Source of the DNA: Teichococcus aestuarii
GTDB taxonomy: Bacteria > Pseudomonadota > Alphaproteobacteria > Acetobacterales > Acetobacteraceae
Reading direction: 5' to 3'
Assembly (NCBI RefSeq): GCF_003116135.1
Contig: NZ_PDOA01000002.1
Span: 434,001-498,000 of the forward strand
DNA: 64,000 nucleotides
The notes beneath the pieces were generated by a model. That model ran no database searches, had not been told where the DNA came from, and saw only the letters and a list, made by a program, of their open reading frames with translations. Below are positions 1 through 8,536 of this stretch, in pieces; position 1 is the stretch's first letter; every line of letters starts with the position of its first letter. The position numbers and the translations under genes are program-made.

Positions 1-453
1 CTCACGGACGAGGCCTTCGCCCGCAGCCAGGACACCATCCTGACGGCGCTGTTCCGCCTGGCGCGCGCCGCGGGGCCGCTGCTGGCGGCGGGGCGGGCGC
101 CGCGGCTGGTCGCCGTCTCCTCCTTCGTGGCGCACAATTTCCGCACCGACAGCGCGGTGTTCCCCGCCTCCGCCACGGCCAAGGCGGGGGTGGAGGCGCT
201 GGTGAAGGCGCTGGCGCTGGAATGGGCGCCGGCGGTCACCGTCAACGCCGTGGCGCCAGGCTACACGCAGAAGGACTCCGGCGCGCATGCGGCGCTGGAC
301 GCGAAGGCGTGGGAGGCGGTGGTCGCCCGCATCCCGCTGCGTCGCCTGGGCCTGCCGCAGGACGTGGCGGAGGCGATCGCCTTTCTCGCCTCGGAGCGGG
401 CCGGCTACATCACCGGGCAGGTGCTGCATGTCGATGGCGGGGTGGTGGTGTAG
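1..453 (+). CDS. SDR family oxidoreductase (C-terminal part)
   Basis: The gene enters from the left edge in frame 1, so its N-terminal NAD(P)-binding half is missing. The visible 150 residues show the short-chain dehydrogenase pattern: strand and catalytic-type serines (VAVSS), the AKAGVEALVKALALE helix carrying the active-site lysine, VNAVAPGY after it, and the usual ending FLASERAGYITGQVLHVDGG. The odd point is the active site: four residues before the lysine, where the classical Tyr of YxxxK should be, there is Ser, and a Phe sits seven residues before the lysine. The substrate cannot be named. It may be a divergent or non-canonical SDR. Confidence 0.85.
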   Translation, partial: LTDEAFARSQDTILTALFRLARAAGPLLAAGRAPRLVAVSSFVAHNFRTDSAVFPASATAKAGVEALVKALALEWAPAVTVNAVAPGYTQKDSGAHAALDAKAWEAVVARIPLRRLGLPQDVAEAIAFLASERAGYITGQVLHVDGGVVV

Positions 454-477
454 CCGCCCCGCCATGGCCGGGGAGGC

Positions 478-1461
478 TCACTCCACGCGGATGTTCGCCT
501 CCCGCACCAGCGTCGCCATGCTCTGCCGCCCCTCGCGCACGAAGCGGGCGAAGTCGGCCGGGCTGCTGCCCACCGGCACGGCGGCGAGCTGGGCGAGGCG
601 CGCCTGCACCTCCGGCTCGGCCAGCGATTCGGCCAGCACGGCGTGCAGACGGGTGGCGATGGCCTCCGGCAGCCCGGCGGGGCCGAACAGCGCCGCCCAT
701 TCGGAGAGGGTGAGGCCGAGCAGCCCGGCCTCGGCGAAGGTGGGCACCTCCGGCTGCACCGAGACGCGCCGCTCCGCCGCCACGGCCAGGAAGCGCGCCC
801 GGCCGGAGGCCACCACCGGCGCGGCCGAGAGGGCGGTGATGAACACCGCGTCCAGATTGCCGCCGGCGATGTCGCGCGCCGCGTCGGCGCCGCCGCGATA
901 GGGCACGTGCTGCACCTCGATGCCGGCCAGCCGGCCGAGCTGCACCACCGCCAGGTGCCCCGCCGTGGCATTGCCCTGGGTGCCGATGTTGAGCTGGCCG
1001 GGGCGCGACTTCGCCAGGGCGATGAAGCCCGCCAGATCCTGCGCCGGGCTGTCCGCGCGCACCGCCAGCACCTGCGGAAAGGTGGTGACCAACGAGACGG
1101 GGGTGAAGGCGGTGGCGTAGTCGAAGGGCAGGCCCTTCAGCAGCGCGGGGTTCACGAGGTGGGAGGAGGCGTCCCACAGCAGCATGTGCCCGTCGGGCGC
1201 CGCCTGCGCCACCACGCCGCCGCCGACGCTGCCGCCCGCGCCGGTGCGGTTCTCCACCACGATGGTCTGGCCCAGGCGCTCGCCCATGCGGGGGGCGATG
1301 GTGCGCGCCGCGCTGTCCGCCGCGCCGCCGGCGGCGAAGGGGACGATGAGGCGGATGGGCCGGCTGGGCCAGGCGGGCTGGGACCGCGCGGCGCCGGGCC
1401 GCAGGGCGGGCAGCAGCAGGGCGGGGGCGGCGAGCAGGGCGCGGCGCGGCGCGAGCGGCAT
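478..1461 (-). CDS. Bug/TctC-family tripartite tricarboxylate transporter substrate-binding protein
   Basis: 327 residues, normal for the family. An N-terminal signal region (residues 1-27, twin Arg then LLAAPALLLPAL) directs it to the periplasm. The mature part opens with WPSRPIRLIVPFAAGG, the typical Bug start. Further Bug hallmarks follow: VVENRTGAGGSVG, the LNIGTQGNATAGHLA region, VPYRGGADAARDIAGG, and VPTFAEAG near the C-terminus. Bug proteins bind small carboxylates or other metabolites for TctAB-type permeases. No tctA or tctB gene is beside it, so it is an orphan binding protein, as is common in Acetobacteraceae and Burkholderiales. The ligand is unknown. Confidence 0.93.
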   Translation of the reverse strand: MPLAPRRALLAAPALLLPALRPGAARSQPAWPSRPIRLIVPFAAGGAADSAARTIAPRMGERLGQTIVVENRTGAGGSVGGGVVAQAAPDGHMLLWDASSHLVNPALLKGLPFDYATAFTPVSLVTTFPQVLAVRADSPAQDLAGFIALAKSRPGQLNIGTQGNATAGHLAVVQLGRLAGIEVQHVPYRGGADAARDIAGGNLDAVFITALSAAPVVASGRARFLAVAAERRVSVQPEVPTFAEAGLLGLTLSEWAALFGPAGLPEAIATRLHAVLAESLAEPEVQARLAQLAAVPVGSSPADFARFVREGRQSMATLVREANIRVE

Positions 1462-1541
1462 GGGGGCTTCCTCCGGCGTGATGGTTGCGCCGAAGCTAGC
1501 GCGGCGCCGCCGGGCGCGGGAAGCCGGAAGGCCGCAAACGA

Positions 1542-1572
1542 AACGGGCCGCTCAGTGGCTGAGCGGCCCGTT
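1542..1572 (-). terminator. Rho-independent terminator of the first tRNA-Ala
   Basis: A perfect 14-bp inverted repeat (1542-1555 with 1559-1572) has a 3-nt loop and is followed on the minus strand by a T-rich run (TTTCGTTT). It starts 7 nt beyond the tRNA 3' end, so it should end that tRNA transcript. Confidence 0.85.
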
Positions 1573-1578
1573 CGGAAC

Positions 1579-1654
<76 letters not shown>

Positions 1655-1749
1655 ACAGGAAGCGAGGCGGCGATATAGCGGCGGTGCGGGCGCCGTGCAA
1701 GCGGCCTTGCGGCGGGCTCTTGAAGGGCGGTTCAGAGGCCGGAAATGCA

Positions 1750-1777
1750 ACAGGCCGCCCGTTGCCGGGCGGCCTGT
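1750..1777 (-). terminator. Terminator hairpin of the second tRNA-Ala
   Basis: An 11-bp stem (1750-1760 with 1767-1777) with a 6-nt loop lies 5 nt beyond the 3' end of the second tRNA. Only a weak T-rich stretch follows on the minus strand. It differs in sequence from the first tRNA terminator. Confidence 0.7.
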
Positions 1778-1782
1778 GGAAC

Positions 1783-1858
<76 letters not shown>

Positions 1859-2035
1859 TCAGGGAAGTGGCGGGGGTATAACGAGCGCGCCTGGGCCACG
1901 CAAGCGGGGGAGGCGGGATTTTTTCGCCGCATCCGCGCCACCCCTCCGTGCACGTGCGGCACGCCACCGCGCGCCCCTTTCGCAGCCGCGTCATGGCCGG
2001 TAGCCTCCCCCGCATCCGAAACTGGGGAGCGTCAA

Positions 2036-2773
2036 ATGCGGAAAGTCTACCCCGATGCGCGCGCCGCGCTCGACGGCGTGCTGCGCGACGGCATGCTGAT
2101 CCATTCCGGCGGCTTCGGTCTGTGCGGCATTCCGGGGGCGTTGATCGAGGCGATCCGCGATTCCGGCGTGAAGGACCTCACCGTCGTCTCGAACAATGCC
2201 GGCATCGACGATGCGGGCCTCGGCCTGCTGCTGAAGACGCGGCAGATCCGGAAGATGATCTCCTCCTATGTGGGCGAGAACAAGACCTTCGCCGAGCAGT
2301 TCCTGGCCGGCGAGCTGGAGATCGAGTTCAACCCGCAGGGCACGCTGGCCGAGCGCATCCGCGCCGGCGGCGCCGGCATCCCCGCCTTCTTCACCAAGAC
2401 CGGCGTCGGCACCGCCGTGGCCGAGGGCAAGGAGACGCGGGAGTTCGACGGCGAGACCTATGTGATGGAGCGCGGCCTGTTCGCCGACCTCGCCATCATC
2501 CACGCCTGGAAGGCGGACACCGAGGGCAACCTCGTCTTCCGCAAGACGGCGCGCAACTTCAACCCGATGATGGCCACCGCCGCGACGATGACGGTGGTGC
2601 AGGTGGAGCACCTGGTGCAGCCGGGCGAGCTCGACCCCGACCACATCCACACCCCCGGCATCTATGTGAAGCGCATCGTCAAGCTGCCCGAGGGCTACGA
2701 GAAGCGCATCGAGCAGCGCACCGTGCGCAAGCGGGTGACCGACCTGAACCCCGCCACCAGCAACGTCGCCTGA
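2036..2773 (+). CDS. scoA: 3-oxoacid CoA-transferase subunit A
   Basis: 245 residues. It is the alpha subunit of a two-gene CoA-transferase that moves CoA from succinyl-CoA to acetoacetate or a related 3-oxoacid. The sequence shows the glycine-rich CoA-binding stretch [15 protein letters not shown] (about residues 22-36), [14 protein letters not shown], and the late FNPMMATAA and [12 protein letters not shown] stretches typical of the A subunit. The start is the ATG preceded by GGGGAG. The B subunit begins 17 nt after the stop, so the two form an operon. The promoter must lie in the 177 nt between the second tRNA and this gene. Confidence 0.95.
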   Translation: MRKVYPDARAALDGVLRDGMLIHSGGFGLCGIPGALIEAIRDSGVKDLTVVSNNAGIDDAGLGLLLKTRQIRKMISSYVGENKTFAEQFLAGELEIEFNPQGTLAERIRAGGAGIPAFFTKTGVGTAVAEGKETREFDGETYVMERGLFADLAIIHAWKADTEGNLVFRKTARNFNPMMATAATMTVVQVEHLVQPGELDPDHIHTPGIYVKRIVKLPEGYEKRIEQRTVRKRVTDLNPATSNVA

Positions 2774-2790
2774 GGGAGAGGAGAACGACC

Positions 2791-3438
<648 letters not shown>

Positions 3439-3451
3439 GGCGCCGCCCCGG

Positions 3452-3476
3452 CCGGGAGGGGCCAGGCCTCTCCCGG
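3452..3476. terminator. Hairpin between convergent scoB and the minus-strand gene
   Basis: A 10-bp stem with one G:U pair (3452-3461 with 3467-3476) and a 5-nt loop lies between two convergent genes. There is no T-run, so it is a plausible but unproven bidirectional terminator. Confidence 0.45.
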
Positions 3477-3486
3477 TGCGCGGGGG

Positions 3487-4083
3487 CTATTGTGGCCGCG
3501 GGCCCGGGGTGGGCACAGGGCCGGGCGTGGGCAGGCCGGCGCCCGCGCCGGTGAGGGAAGGCTGCTGCGGCATGGGAGCGGCAGGCTGGGCCTGCGGCTG
3601 GGCGGGGCCCCGGCTGTAGGCGGGCGTTGCGGCGCGCTGCGCCTCGTAGCGCCGGCGGTCCTCCTCCAGGCGGCGGCGCAACGTCTCCAGCTCGCGCTCG
3701 CGTTCGGAGAGGGTGCGCTCCCAATCCTGGCTGGCCGTGGCGCGCGGCGCAGCGGGCGTGCTCGCGGCACGGCGCGGGGCTGGCGCGGCGCGGCGCGCGG
3801 GCGCCTGGCGCGGCGTGGCGGTCGGCAGGGGCGGCGGGGCCCAGTCCAGCATCGGGATCGGCGCGCGGCCGGGCGGGATGGCGGCCGGGGACGCGAAGGG
3901 AGAGGCAGGGGCGGGAGCGGCGAAGGCGGGGGCCGGCGCGGCGGGCGCCGCCTGGCGCAGCCGGTCGAACTGCCGGCCGCTGCCGGCCATGATGTCGCCG
4001 CCCAGCCCCACCTCGTTGGGCCACATCTGGGCCAGGGCCGGCGCCGATGGAAGCAGGAGAGCCAGGAACAGCGCGCGCCACAT
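3487..4083 (-). CDS. Secreted Pro/Ala-rich protein with a charged coiled coil
   Basis: 198 residues, no recognised family. Residues 1-18 form a clean signal peptide (MWRALFLALLLPSAPALA, then Q), so it is periplasmic or outer-envelope. The mature protein begins with a short conserved-looking stretch (MWPNEVGLGGDIMAGSG), followed by a long Ala/Pro linker. Next comes a charged helix of about 30 residues rich in Glu and Arg (SERERELETLRRRLEEDRRRYEAQ), probably a coiled coil. The tail is Pro/Gln-rich. It lies 71 nt downstream of uppP on the same strand and may be co-transcribed. The start was chosen for the signal peptide; longer upstream reading frames are shadows of uppP. Confidence 0.72.
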   Translation of the reverse strand: MWRALFLALLLPSAPALAQMWPNEVGLGGDIMAGSGRQFDRLRQAAPAAPAPAFAAPAPASPFASPAAIPPGRAPIPMLDWAPPPLPTATPRQAPARRAAPAPRRAASTPAAPRATASQDWERTLSERERELETLRRRLEEDRRRYEAQRAATPAYSRGPAQPQAQPAAPMPQQPSLTGAGAGLPTPGPVPTPGPRPQ

Positions 4084-4154
4084 GTCAGCAGAAGCCCGTC
4101 CGGAAAGGAAGAAGCCGGCAGGATGGCCGATCCGGCCCGCCGGCTTCAAGGAAT

Positions 4155-4961
4155 TCACGCCACCGCCAGCCAGCCCAGGATCAGCACCCCGAGCACGATG
4201 CGGTACCAGCCGAAGGGGGTGAAGCCGATGCGGCCGATCACGCCCATCAGCCAGCGCACCACCACCAGCGCCACGACGAAGGTGACGACGAAGCCGACGC
4301 CGATCTGCCCCACCGCCGAGACATCGAGCACCGCCCGGTTCTTCCACAGGCTGAACACGGTGGCGGCCAGCATGGTGGGGACGGCCAGCAGGAAGCTGAA
4401 CTCCGCCGCCGCGCGCCGCTCCACCCCCACCAGCAGCGCGCTGATGATGGTGGCGCCGGAGCGGCTGGTGCCCGGCACCATGGCCAGCGCCTGGCCGAAA
4501 CCGATCAGCAGCGCCGCCACCGGCCCGATCTCGGGCACGGTGTGGATGGTCGGCGCCGCGCGCAGCTTCTCGATGACAATGATGGCGATGCCGCCGGCGA
4601 TCAGCGCCAGCGCCACCACCAGCGGCGTGTAGAGCAGGCTGGTGATGTAGCCGTAGAGGGTGGCGCCCAGCACCATGGCCGGCAGGAAGGCCAGCAGGAT
4701 GTTGATGGCGTAGTAGTATTCCGCGCTGCCGCGCCGCCACATGCCGAAGGCGATGCGGATCAGCGTCGCGCGGAACAGCCAGATCACCGCCAGGATGGCG
4801 CCGAACTGGATGCTGATCTCGAAGGTCTTGCCGGGAGGACCCTGGAAGCCGATCGCCTCGCCGAGGAGAATCAGGTGGCCGGTCGAGGAGATGGGGAGGA
4901 ACTCGGTGACGCCTTCCACAATGCCCATCAGCACCGCGGAAAGCAGCGAAGCAAAGTCCAT
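4155..4961 (-). CDS. uppP: Undecaprenyl-diphosphatase
   Basis: 268 residues, normal for UppP/BacA. This integral membrane enzyme removes a phosphate from undecaprenyl pyrophosphate and so recycles the lipid carrier for peptidoglycan and O-antigen. The two signature motifs are intact: EGVTEFLPISSTGH (residues 16-29) and PGTSRSG (163-169), within about eight hydrophobic segments. Overproduction in this family gives bacitracin resistance. The gene is followed by a secreted protein of unknown role. Confidence 0.96.
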   Translation of the reverse strand: MDFASLLSAVLMGIVEGVTEFLPISSTGHLILLGEAIGFQGPPGKTFEISIQFGAILAVIWLFRATLIRIAFGMWRRGSAEYYYAINILLAFLPAMVLGATLYGYITSLLYTPLVVALALIAGGIAIIVIEKLRAAPTIHTVPEIGPVAALLIGFGQALAMVPGTSRSGATIISALLVGVERRAAAEFSFLLAVPTMLAATVFSLWKNRAVLDVSAVGQIGVGFVVTFVVALVVVRWLMGVIGRIGFTPFGWYRIVLGVLILGWLAVA

Positions 4962-5090
4962 GGAGACATCCTGCGCAGGGTGCGGCTCCGACTACCCTTC
5001 GGCGCGGGGCCTGTCATGCCGTATTGTGCAGTGCGGGAGAGCCGGGACGATGAATTTCTACGGATCGGCCCGGTATCTGAACGAAAGAGT

Positions 5091-5122
5091 AAAAAAAGCG
5101 CCGGCGGGGAGGCCCCGCCGGC
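5091..5122 (-). terminator. Strong Rho-independent terminator of the TakP-like gene
   Basis: A 10-bp GC-rich stem (5100-5109 with 5113-5122) with a 3-nt loop is followed on the minus strand by seven T (complement of 5091-5097). It starts 24 nt after the stop of the gene at 5146-6234. Confidence 0.92.
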
Positions 5123-5145
5123 TCTGACGCCGCTCGTCTTCCGGC

Positions 5146-6234
5146 TCAGCGCACCGTCTGCGAGGCGGTGAAGGCGAAGTTGTCGAAGGAGTTCTCGGCG
5201 ACGCGGAACCAGGTGTACTCGTCGTCGCGGAAGCGGCGATAGGACTCCCAGATGGTCTTGAACCGCTCGTTCTTGGCGCCCGTCTCGTCGTAGAGCTCGT
5301 GCGTCGCCTTCCAGGCGGCGGAGAGGATCTCGCGCGAGAAGGGGCGGAGCTGGGTGCCGGCGGCGATCAGCCGGCGCAGCGCCTGCGGGTTGGCGGCGTC
5401 GTAGCGCGCCGTCATGTCCTGGTCGGCCTCGGCGCAGGCGGCTTCCAGCGCCGCCTTGTAGGCGGTCGGCAGCGCCTCGAAGGCGGCCTTGTTCACCATC
5501 AGGTGCAGCCGCGCGCCGGGCTCGAAGAAGCCCGGGAAGTAGTAGTTCGGCGCCACGCGGGAGAAGCCCAGCTTCTCGTCGTCATAGGGACCGACGAACT
5601 CCACCGCGTCCAGCGTGCCGCGCTCGAGCGAGGGGTAGATGTCGGCCGCCGCAACCTGGGTCGGCACCGCGCCGAGCCTGGCGAAGACCTGGCCCGCGAA
5701 GCCGGCGACGCGGAACTTCAGCCCCTGCAGGTCGGCCAGCGTTTTCACCTCCTTGCGGAACCAGCCGCCCATCTGGGCGCCCGTGTCGCCGGCGGTGAAG
5801 GCCACGATGTTGTAGGTGCCGAACAGCTCCGCCGCCAGCGCCGCGCCGCCGCCATGGCGGTACCAGGCGTTGAACATGCGGGTGTTCAGCCCGAAGGGCA
5901 TGGCGGTGAAGAAGGCGAAGGCGGGGTCCTTGCCGACATAGTAGTAGGGGGCGGTGTGGGCGCACTCCACCGTGCCGGCCTGCACCGCGTCCAGCGCCTG
6001 CAGCCCGCCGACGATCTCGCCGGCGGGGAAGACGCGGATCTGGAACTTGTTGTCCGTCATCGCCGCCACGCGGCGGGCGATCATCTCCGGCGCGCCGTAG
6101 AGGATGTCGAGGTTGCGCGGGAAGGAGCTGGTCAGGCGCCAGCGCAGCTCCGGGGCCGACTGGGCCAGGGCAGGCATGGCAAGGGCGGCCGGCGCGGCGG
6201 TGGCGGCGGCGCCGAGCAGGGCGCGGCGGTTCAT
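5146..6234 (-). CDS. TRAP transporter substrate-binding protein, DctP family, TakP-like
   Basis: 362 residues with a Tat-type signal (NRRALLGAAATAAPAALAMPALA). It closely follows the pattern of the Rhodobacter sphaeroides 2-oxoacid binding protein TakP. Matching segments are WRLTSSFPRNLD, the CAHTAPYYYVGKDP stretch, QMGGWFRKEV, LKFRVAGFAGQV, the substrate Arg/Asp region and the FVGPYDDEKLGF motif. TakP binds pyruvate and other 2-oxo acids as sodium complexes; the same ligand class is inferred here. The DctQ and DctM membrane subunits are not next to it, so it is either an orphan or its permease is encoded elsewhere. The gene is monocistronic and ends in a strong terminator. Confidence 0.93.
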   Translation of the reverse strand: MNRRALLGAAATAAPAALAMPALAQSAPELRWRLTSSFPRNLDILYGAPEMIARRVAAMTDNKFQIRVFPAGEIVGGLQALDAVQAGTVECAHTAPYYYVGKDPAFAFFTAMPFGLNTRMFNAWYRHGGGAALAAELFGTYNIVAFTAGDTGAQMGGWFRKEVKTLADLQGLKFRVAGFAGQVFARLGAVPTQVAAADIYPSLERGTLDAVEFVGPYDDEKLGFSRVAPNYYFPGFFEPGARLHLMVNKAAFEALPTAYKAALEAACAEADQDMTARYDAANPQALRRLIAAGTQLRPFSREILSAAWKATHELYDETGAKNERFKTIWESYRRFRDDEYTWFRVAENSFDNFAFTASQTVR

Positions 6235-6433
6235 GGGGGCTTTCCTCCCGACGGGATCGAGGCGCAGTGACGGCTCCTGGAGGAGCCGGGGCGCTGCTTA
6301 TCCCGCCAAATCCGGTCGGAGGAAAGGGCAAAAGGGAAATTTTCTTGCGCGATTAGGTCAGGAAACTTGCCGTTTCGCGCAAGGCCGGGAGAGCGAGGGC
6401 GGGGCGGGGTGCAGGCCCCCGCCCCGCGCCGCC

Positions 6434-7741
6434 TCAGTAGCGGTATTCCTCGTGCTTGAAGGGGCCGCTCACCGGCACGCCGATATACTCGGCCTGGGCG
6501 GGGGAGAGCTTGGTCAGCTTGGCGCCGACCTTGCCGAGATGCAGCGCCGCCACTTTCTCGTCCAGCTTCTTGGGCAGGGTGTAGACCTTGCACTCATAGG
6601 CCTTGGCGTTGGTCCACAGCTCGATCTGCGCCAGCACCTGGTTGGAGAAGCTGGCCGACATGACGAAGCTCGGGTGGCCCGTGGCGTTGCCCAGGTTCAC
6701 CAGGCGGCCCTCGGACAGCACGATCAGGCGCTTGCCGTCGGGGAACACCACCTCGTCCACCTGCGGCTTCACGTTGTCCCACTGGAAGTTGCGCAGGGCG
6801 CCGATCTGGATCTCGGAGTCGAAGTGGCCGATGTTGCAGACGATGGCGCGGTGCTTCATCGCCCGCATGTGGTCGAGCGTGATGACGTCGATGTTGCCGG
6901 TGGCGGTGACGAAGATGTCGCCCTGCGGCGCGCCCTCCTCCATCGTCACGACCTCATAGCCTTCCATGGCGGCCTGCAGGGCGCAGATCGGGTCGGCCTC
7001 GGTCACCAGCACGCGGCAGCCGGCGTTGCGCAGGCTGGCGGCGGAGCCCTTGCCCACGTCGCCGAAGCCGGCGACGACGGCGACCTTGCCGGCCATCATC
7101 ACGTCCGTGCCACGGCGGATGGCGTCCACCAGGCTCTCGCGGCAGCCATAGAGGTTGTCGAACTTCGACTTGGTGACGCTGTCGTTCACGTTGATGGCGG
7201 GAACCTTCAGCGTGCCCTTCTTCACCATGTCCCACAGGCGGTGCACGCCGGTGGTGGTCTCCTCGGACAGGCCGCGGATGCCGGGCAGCAGCTCGGGGTA
7301 CTTGTCGTGGACCACGGTGGTGAGGTCACCGCCATCGTCCAGGATCATGTTGATCTCCCAGCCATCCGGGCCGCGGACGGTCTGGTCGATGCACCACCAG
7401 AACTCCTCCTCGGAGAGGCCCTTCCAGGCGAAGACCGGGATGCCGGCGGCGGCGATGGCGGCGGCCGCGTGGTCCTGGGTGGAGAAGATGTTGCAGGAGG
7501 ACCAGCGGACCTCGGCGCCGAGCGCGGTCAGCGTCTCGATCAGCACGGCGGTCTGGATGGTCATGTGCAGGCTGCCCGCGATGCGCGCGCCCTTCAGCGG
7601 CTGGCTCGGGCCGTATTCGGCGCGCAGCGCCATCAGGCCGGGCATCTCGTCCTCGGCCATCGAGATCTCCTTCCGGCCCCAGGCGGCCAGCGAGATGTCC
7701 TTGACCTTGTAGTCGGTGAAGCCGGTGTTCGCGTCGGGCAT
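6434..7741 (-). CDS. ahcY: Adenosylhomocysteinase
   Basis: 435 residues. It hydrolyses S-adenosylhomocysteine to adenosine and homocysteine, the step that feeds MetH (58961). Visible motifs are [15 protein letters not shown], the substrate residues in [20 protein letters not shown], the NAD-binding loop [12 protein letters not shown], and the conserved C-terminus ending KHEEYRY. The start chosen gives the family N-terminus ([17 protein letters not shown]). A degenerate copy of the ArsR-methyltransferase operator sits 68 nt upstream (7809-7828), so regulation by SAH/SAM status is likely. A GC-rich hairpin at 6401-6425 lacks a T-run. Confidence 0.98.
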   Translation of the reverse strand: MPDANTGFTDYKVKDISLAAWGRKEISMAEDEMPGLMALRAEYGPSQPLKGARIAGSLHMTIQTAVLIETLTALGAEVRWSSCNIFSTQDHAAAAIAAAGIPVFAWKGLSEEEFWWCIDQTVRGPDGWEINMILDDGGDLTTVVHDKYPELLPGIRGLSEETTTGVHRLWDMVKKGTLKVPAINVNDSVTKSKFDNLYGCRESLVDAIRRGTDVMMAGKVAVVAGFGDVGKGSAASLRNAGCRVLVTEADPICALQAAMEGYEVVTMEEGAPQGDIFVTATGNIDVITLDHMRAMKHRAIVCNIGHFDSEIQIGALRNFQWDNVKPQVDEVVFPDGKRLIVLSEGRLVNLGNATGHPSFVMSASFSNQVLAQIELWTNAKAYECKVYTLPKKLDEKVAALHLGKVGAKLTKLSPAQAEYIGVPVSGPFKHEEYRY

Positions 7742-7808
7742 GAGCTTTCTCCGCAGTTGGCGGGCGCGATAGCACAGCCACCCGGCGGCGGCCAGGGTAA
7801 TGCGTAAC

Positions 7809-7828
7809 ATATAAGGATGGGTTTATGT
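7809..7828. promoter_or_regulatory. Candidate SAH/methionine-cycle operator upstream of ahcY
   Basis: This 20-nt AT-rich imperfect palindrome stands out in GC-rich DNA. It begins ATATAAGG and ends TTTATGT. Aligned with the core of the perfect palindrome before the ArsR-methyltransferase gene, it matches at 15 of 20 positions, including the arm CTTTATGT/GTTTATGT. It is 68 nt upstream of ahcY. The link to that regulator is inference. Confidence 0.6.
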
Positions 7829-7852
7829 GCCGCGGCGCAGGGCCGAGCCCGC

Positions 7853-8536
7853 CTATCCGTGGATCAGCAGGGACTCGACGAAGGTGGTCAGCAGGGCCGC
7901 GTTGTCACGCCCCGGCATGGCCCGCAGCACGCGCAGCGACTCGGCCTGCTCCACCGTCTCGCAGAAGCGGAGCATGGCGCCGTAGCCGCGCATGCGCCCC
8001 TCCGTCATGTCGTGCACCATCAGCAGGGGCGGGTTGTCCGGGCAGGCCAGCAGGGCCGACAGGGCGCAGGCCACGCGGAACCGGCCATCGACGAAGACGA
8101 GGTCCGGCTTCTCCCCGCGCCGCGCCCACTCGGCCCAGGCGGTGCCGACATAGCGCGACCAGGTGCGGATGGTGGCGGGGTCGGAGGGCTTGCCCCAGGC
8201 GCCGACGGGCCCGATGCGCGCGTGCAGCACGCTCAGCCGCCTGCTGCGCCGCGCCGCCGCCATCTCCGGATGCCGGCGCACCGCCTGCACCCAGCGCTCG
8301 TCCGAATCGACCGCCACCAGCGTCTTGAAGCCGCTGCGCACCGCCTCCAGCGTCGAGCCGCCCAGGCCGAACTCGGAGTAGCGCTCATAGCCGCGCCCCA
8401 GCACGTCGCGGAACAGCGCCAGCTCCGCCTTGCTCATGTGCGGCAGGCCGATATTGACGCTCTCGCCGGCAGGAGGCGCCTCGTCCTCATCCCTCTCCGC
8501 CGGGGCGGCTTCGCTCATGGGTCGGCTCTCACTCAC
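7853..8536 (-). CDS. Class I methyltransferase-like protein of unknown function
   Basis: 227 residues from a GTG that overlaps the ptsP stop (GTGAGTGA, 8 nt). An ATG at 8518 is an alternative start. The sequence has a Rossmann-like pattern: EFGLGGSTLEAVRSGF (glycine-rich loop), VAVDSDERWV (acidic second strand), DLVFVDGRFRVACAL, then LLMVHDMTEGRMRGYGAM. This resembles small SAM-dependent methyltransferase folds, but no catalytic signature or substrate can be assigned. Translational overlap makes it the last gene of the PTS operon, although a functional link to the PTS is not shown by the sequence. Confidence 0.75.
   Translation of the reverse strand: MSESRPMSEAAPAERDEDEAPPAGESVNIGLPHMSKAELALFRDVLGRGYERYSEFGLGGSTLEAVRSGFKTLVAVDSDERWVQAVRRHPEMAAARRSRRLSVLHARIGPVGAWGKPSDPATIRTWSRYVGTAWAEWARRGEKPDLVFVDGRFRVACALSALLACPDNPPLLMVHDMTEGRMRGYGAMLRFCETVEQAESLRVLRAMPGRDNAALLTTFVESLLIHG

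Noticed and set aside
7742-7852. SAM or SAH riboswitch upstream of ahcY
   Set aside because: The region is short and lacks the conserved stems of the SAM-II, SAM-V or SAH classes as far as I can pair it by eye; a protein operator explains the AT-rich block better.
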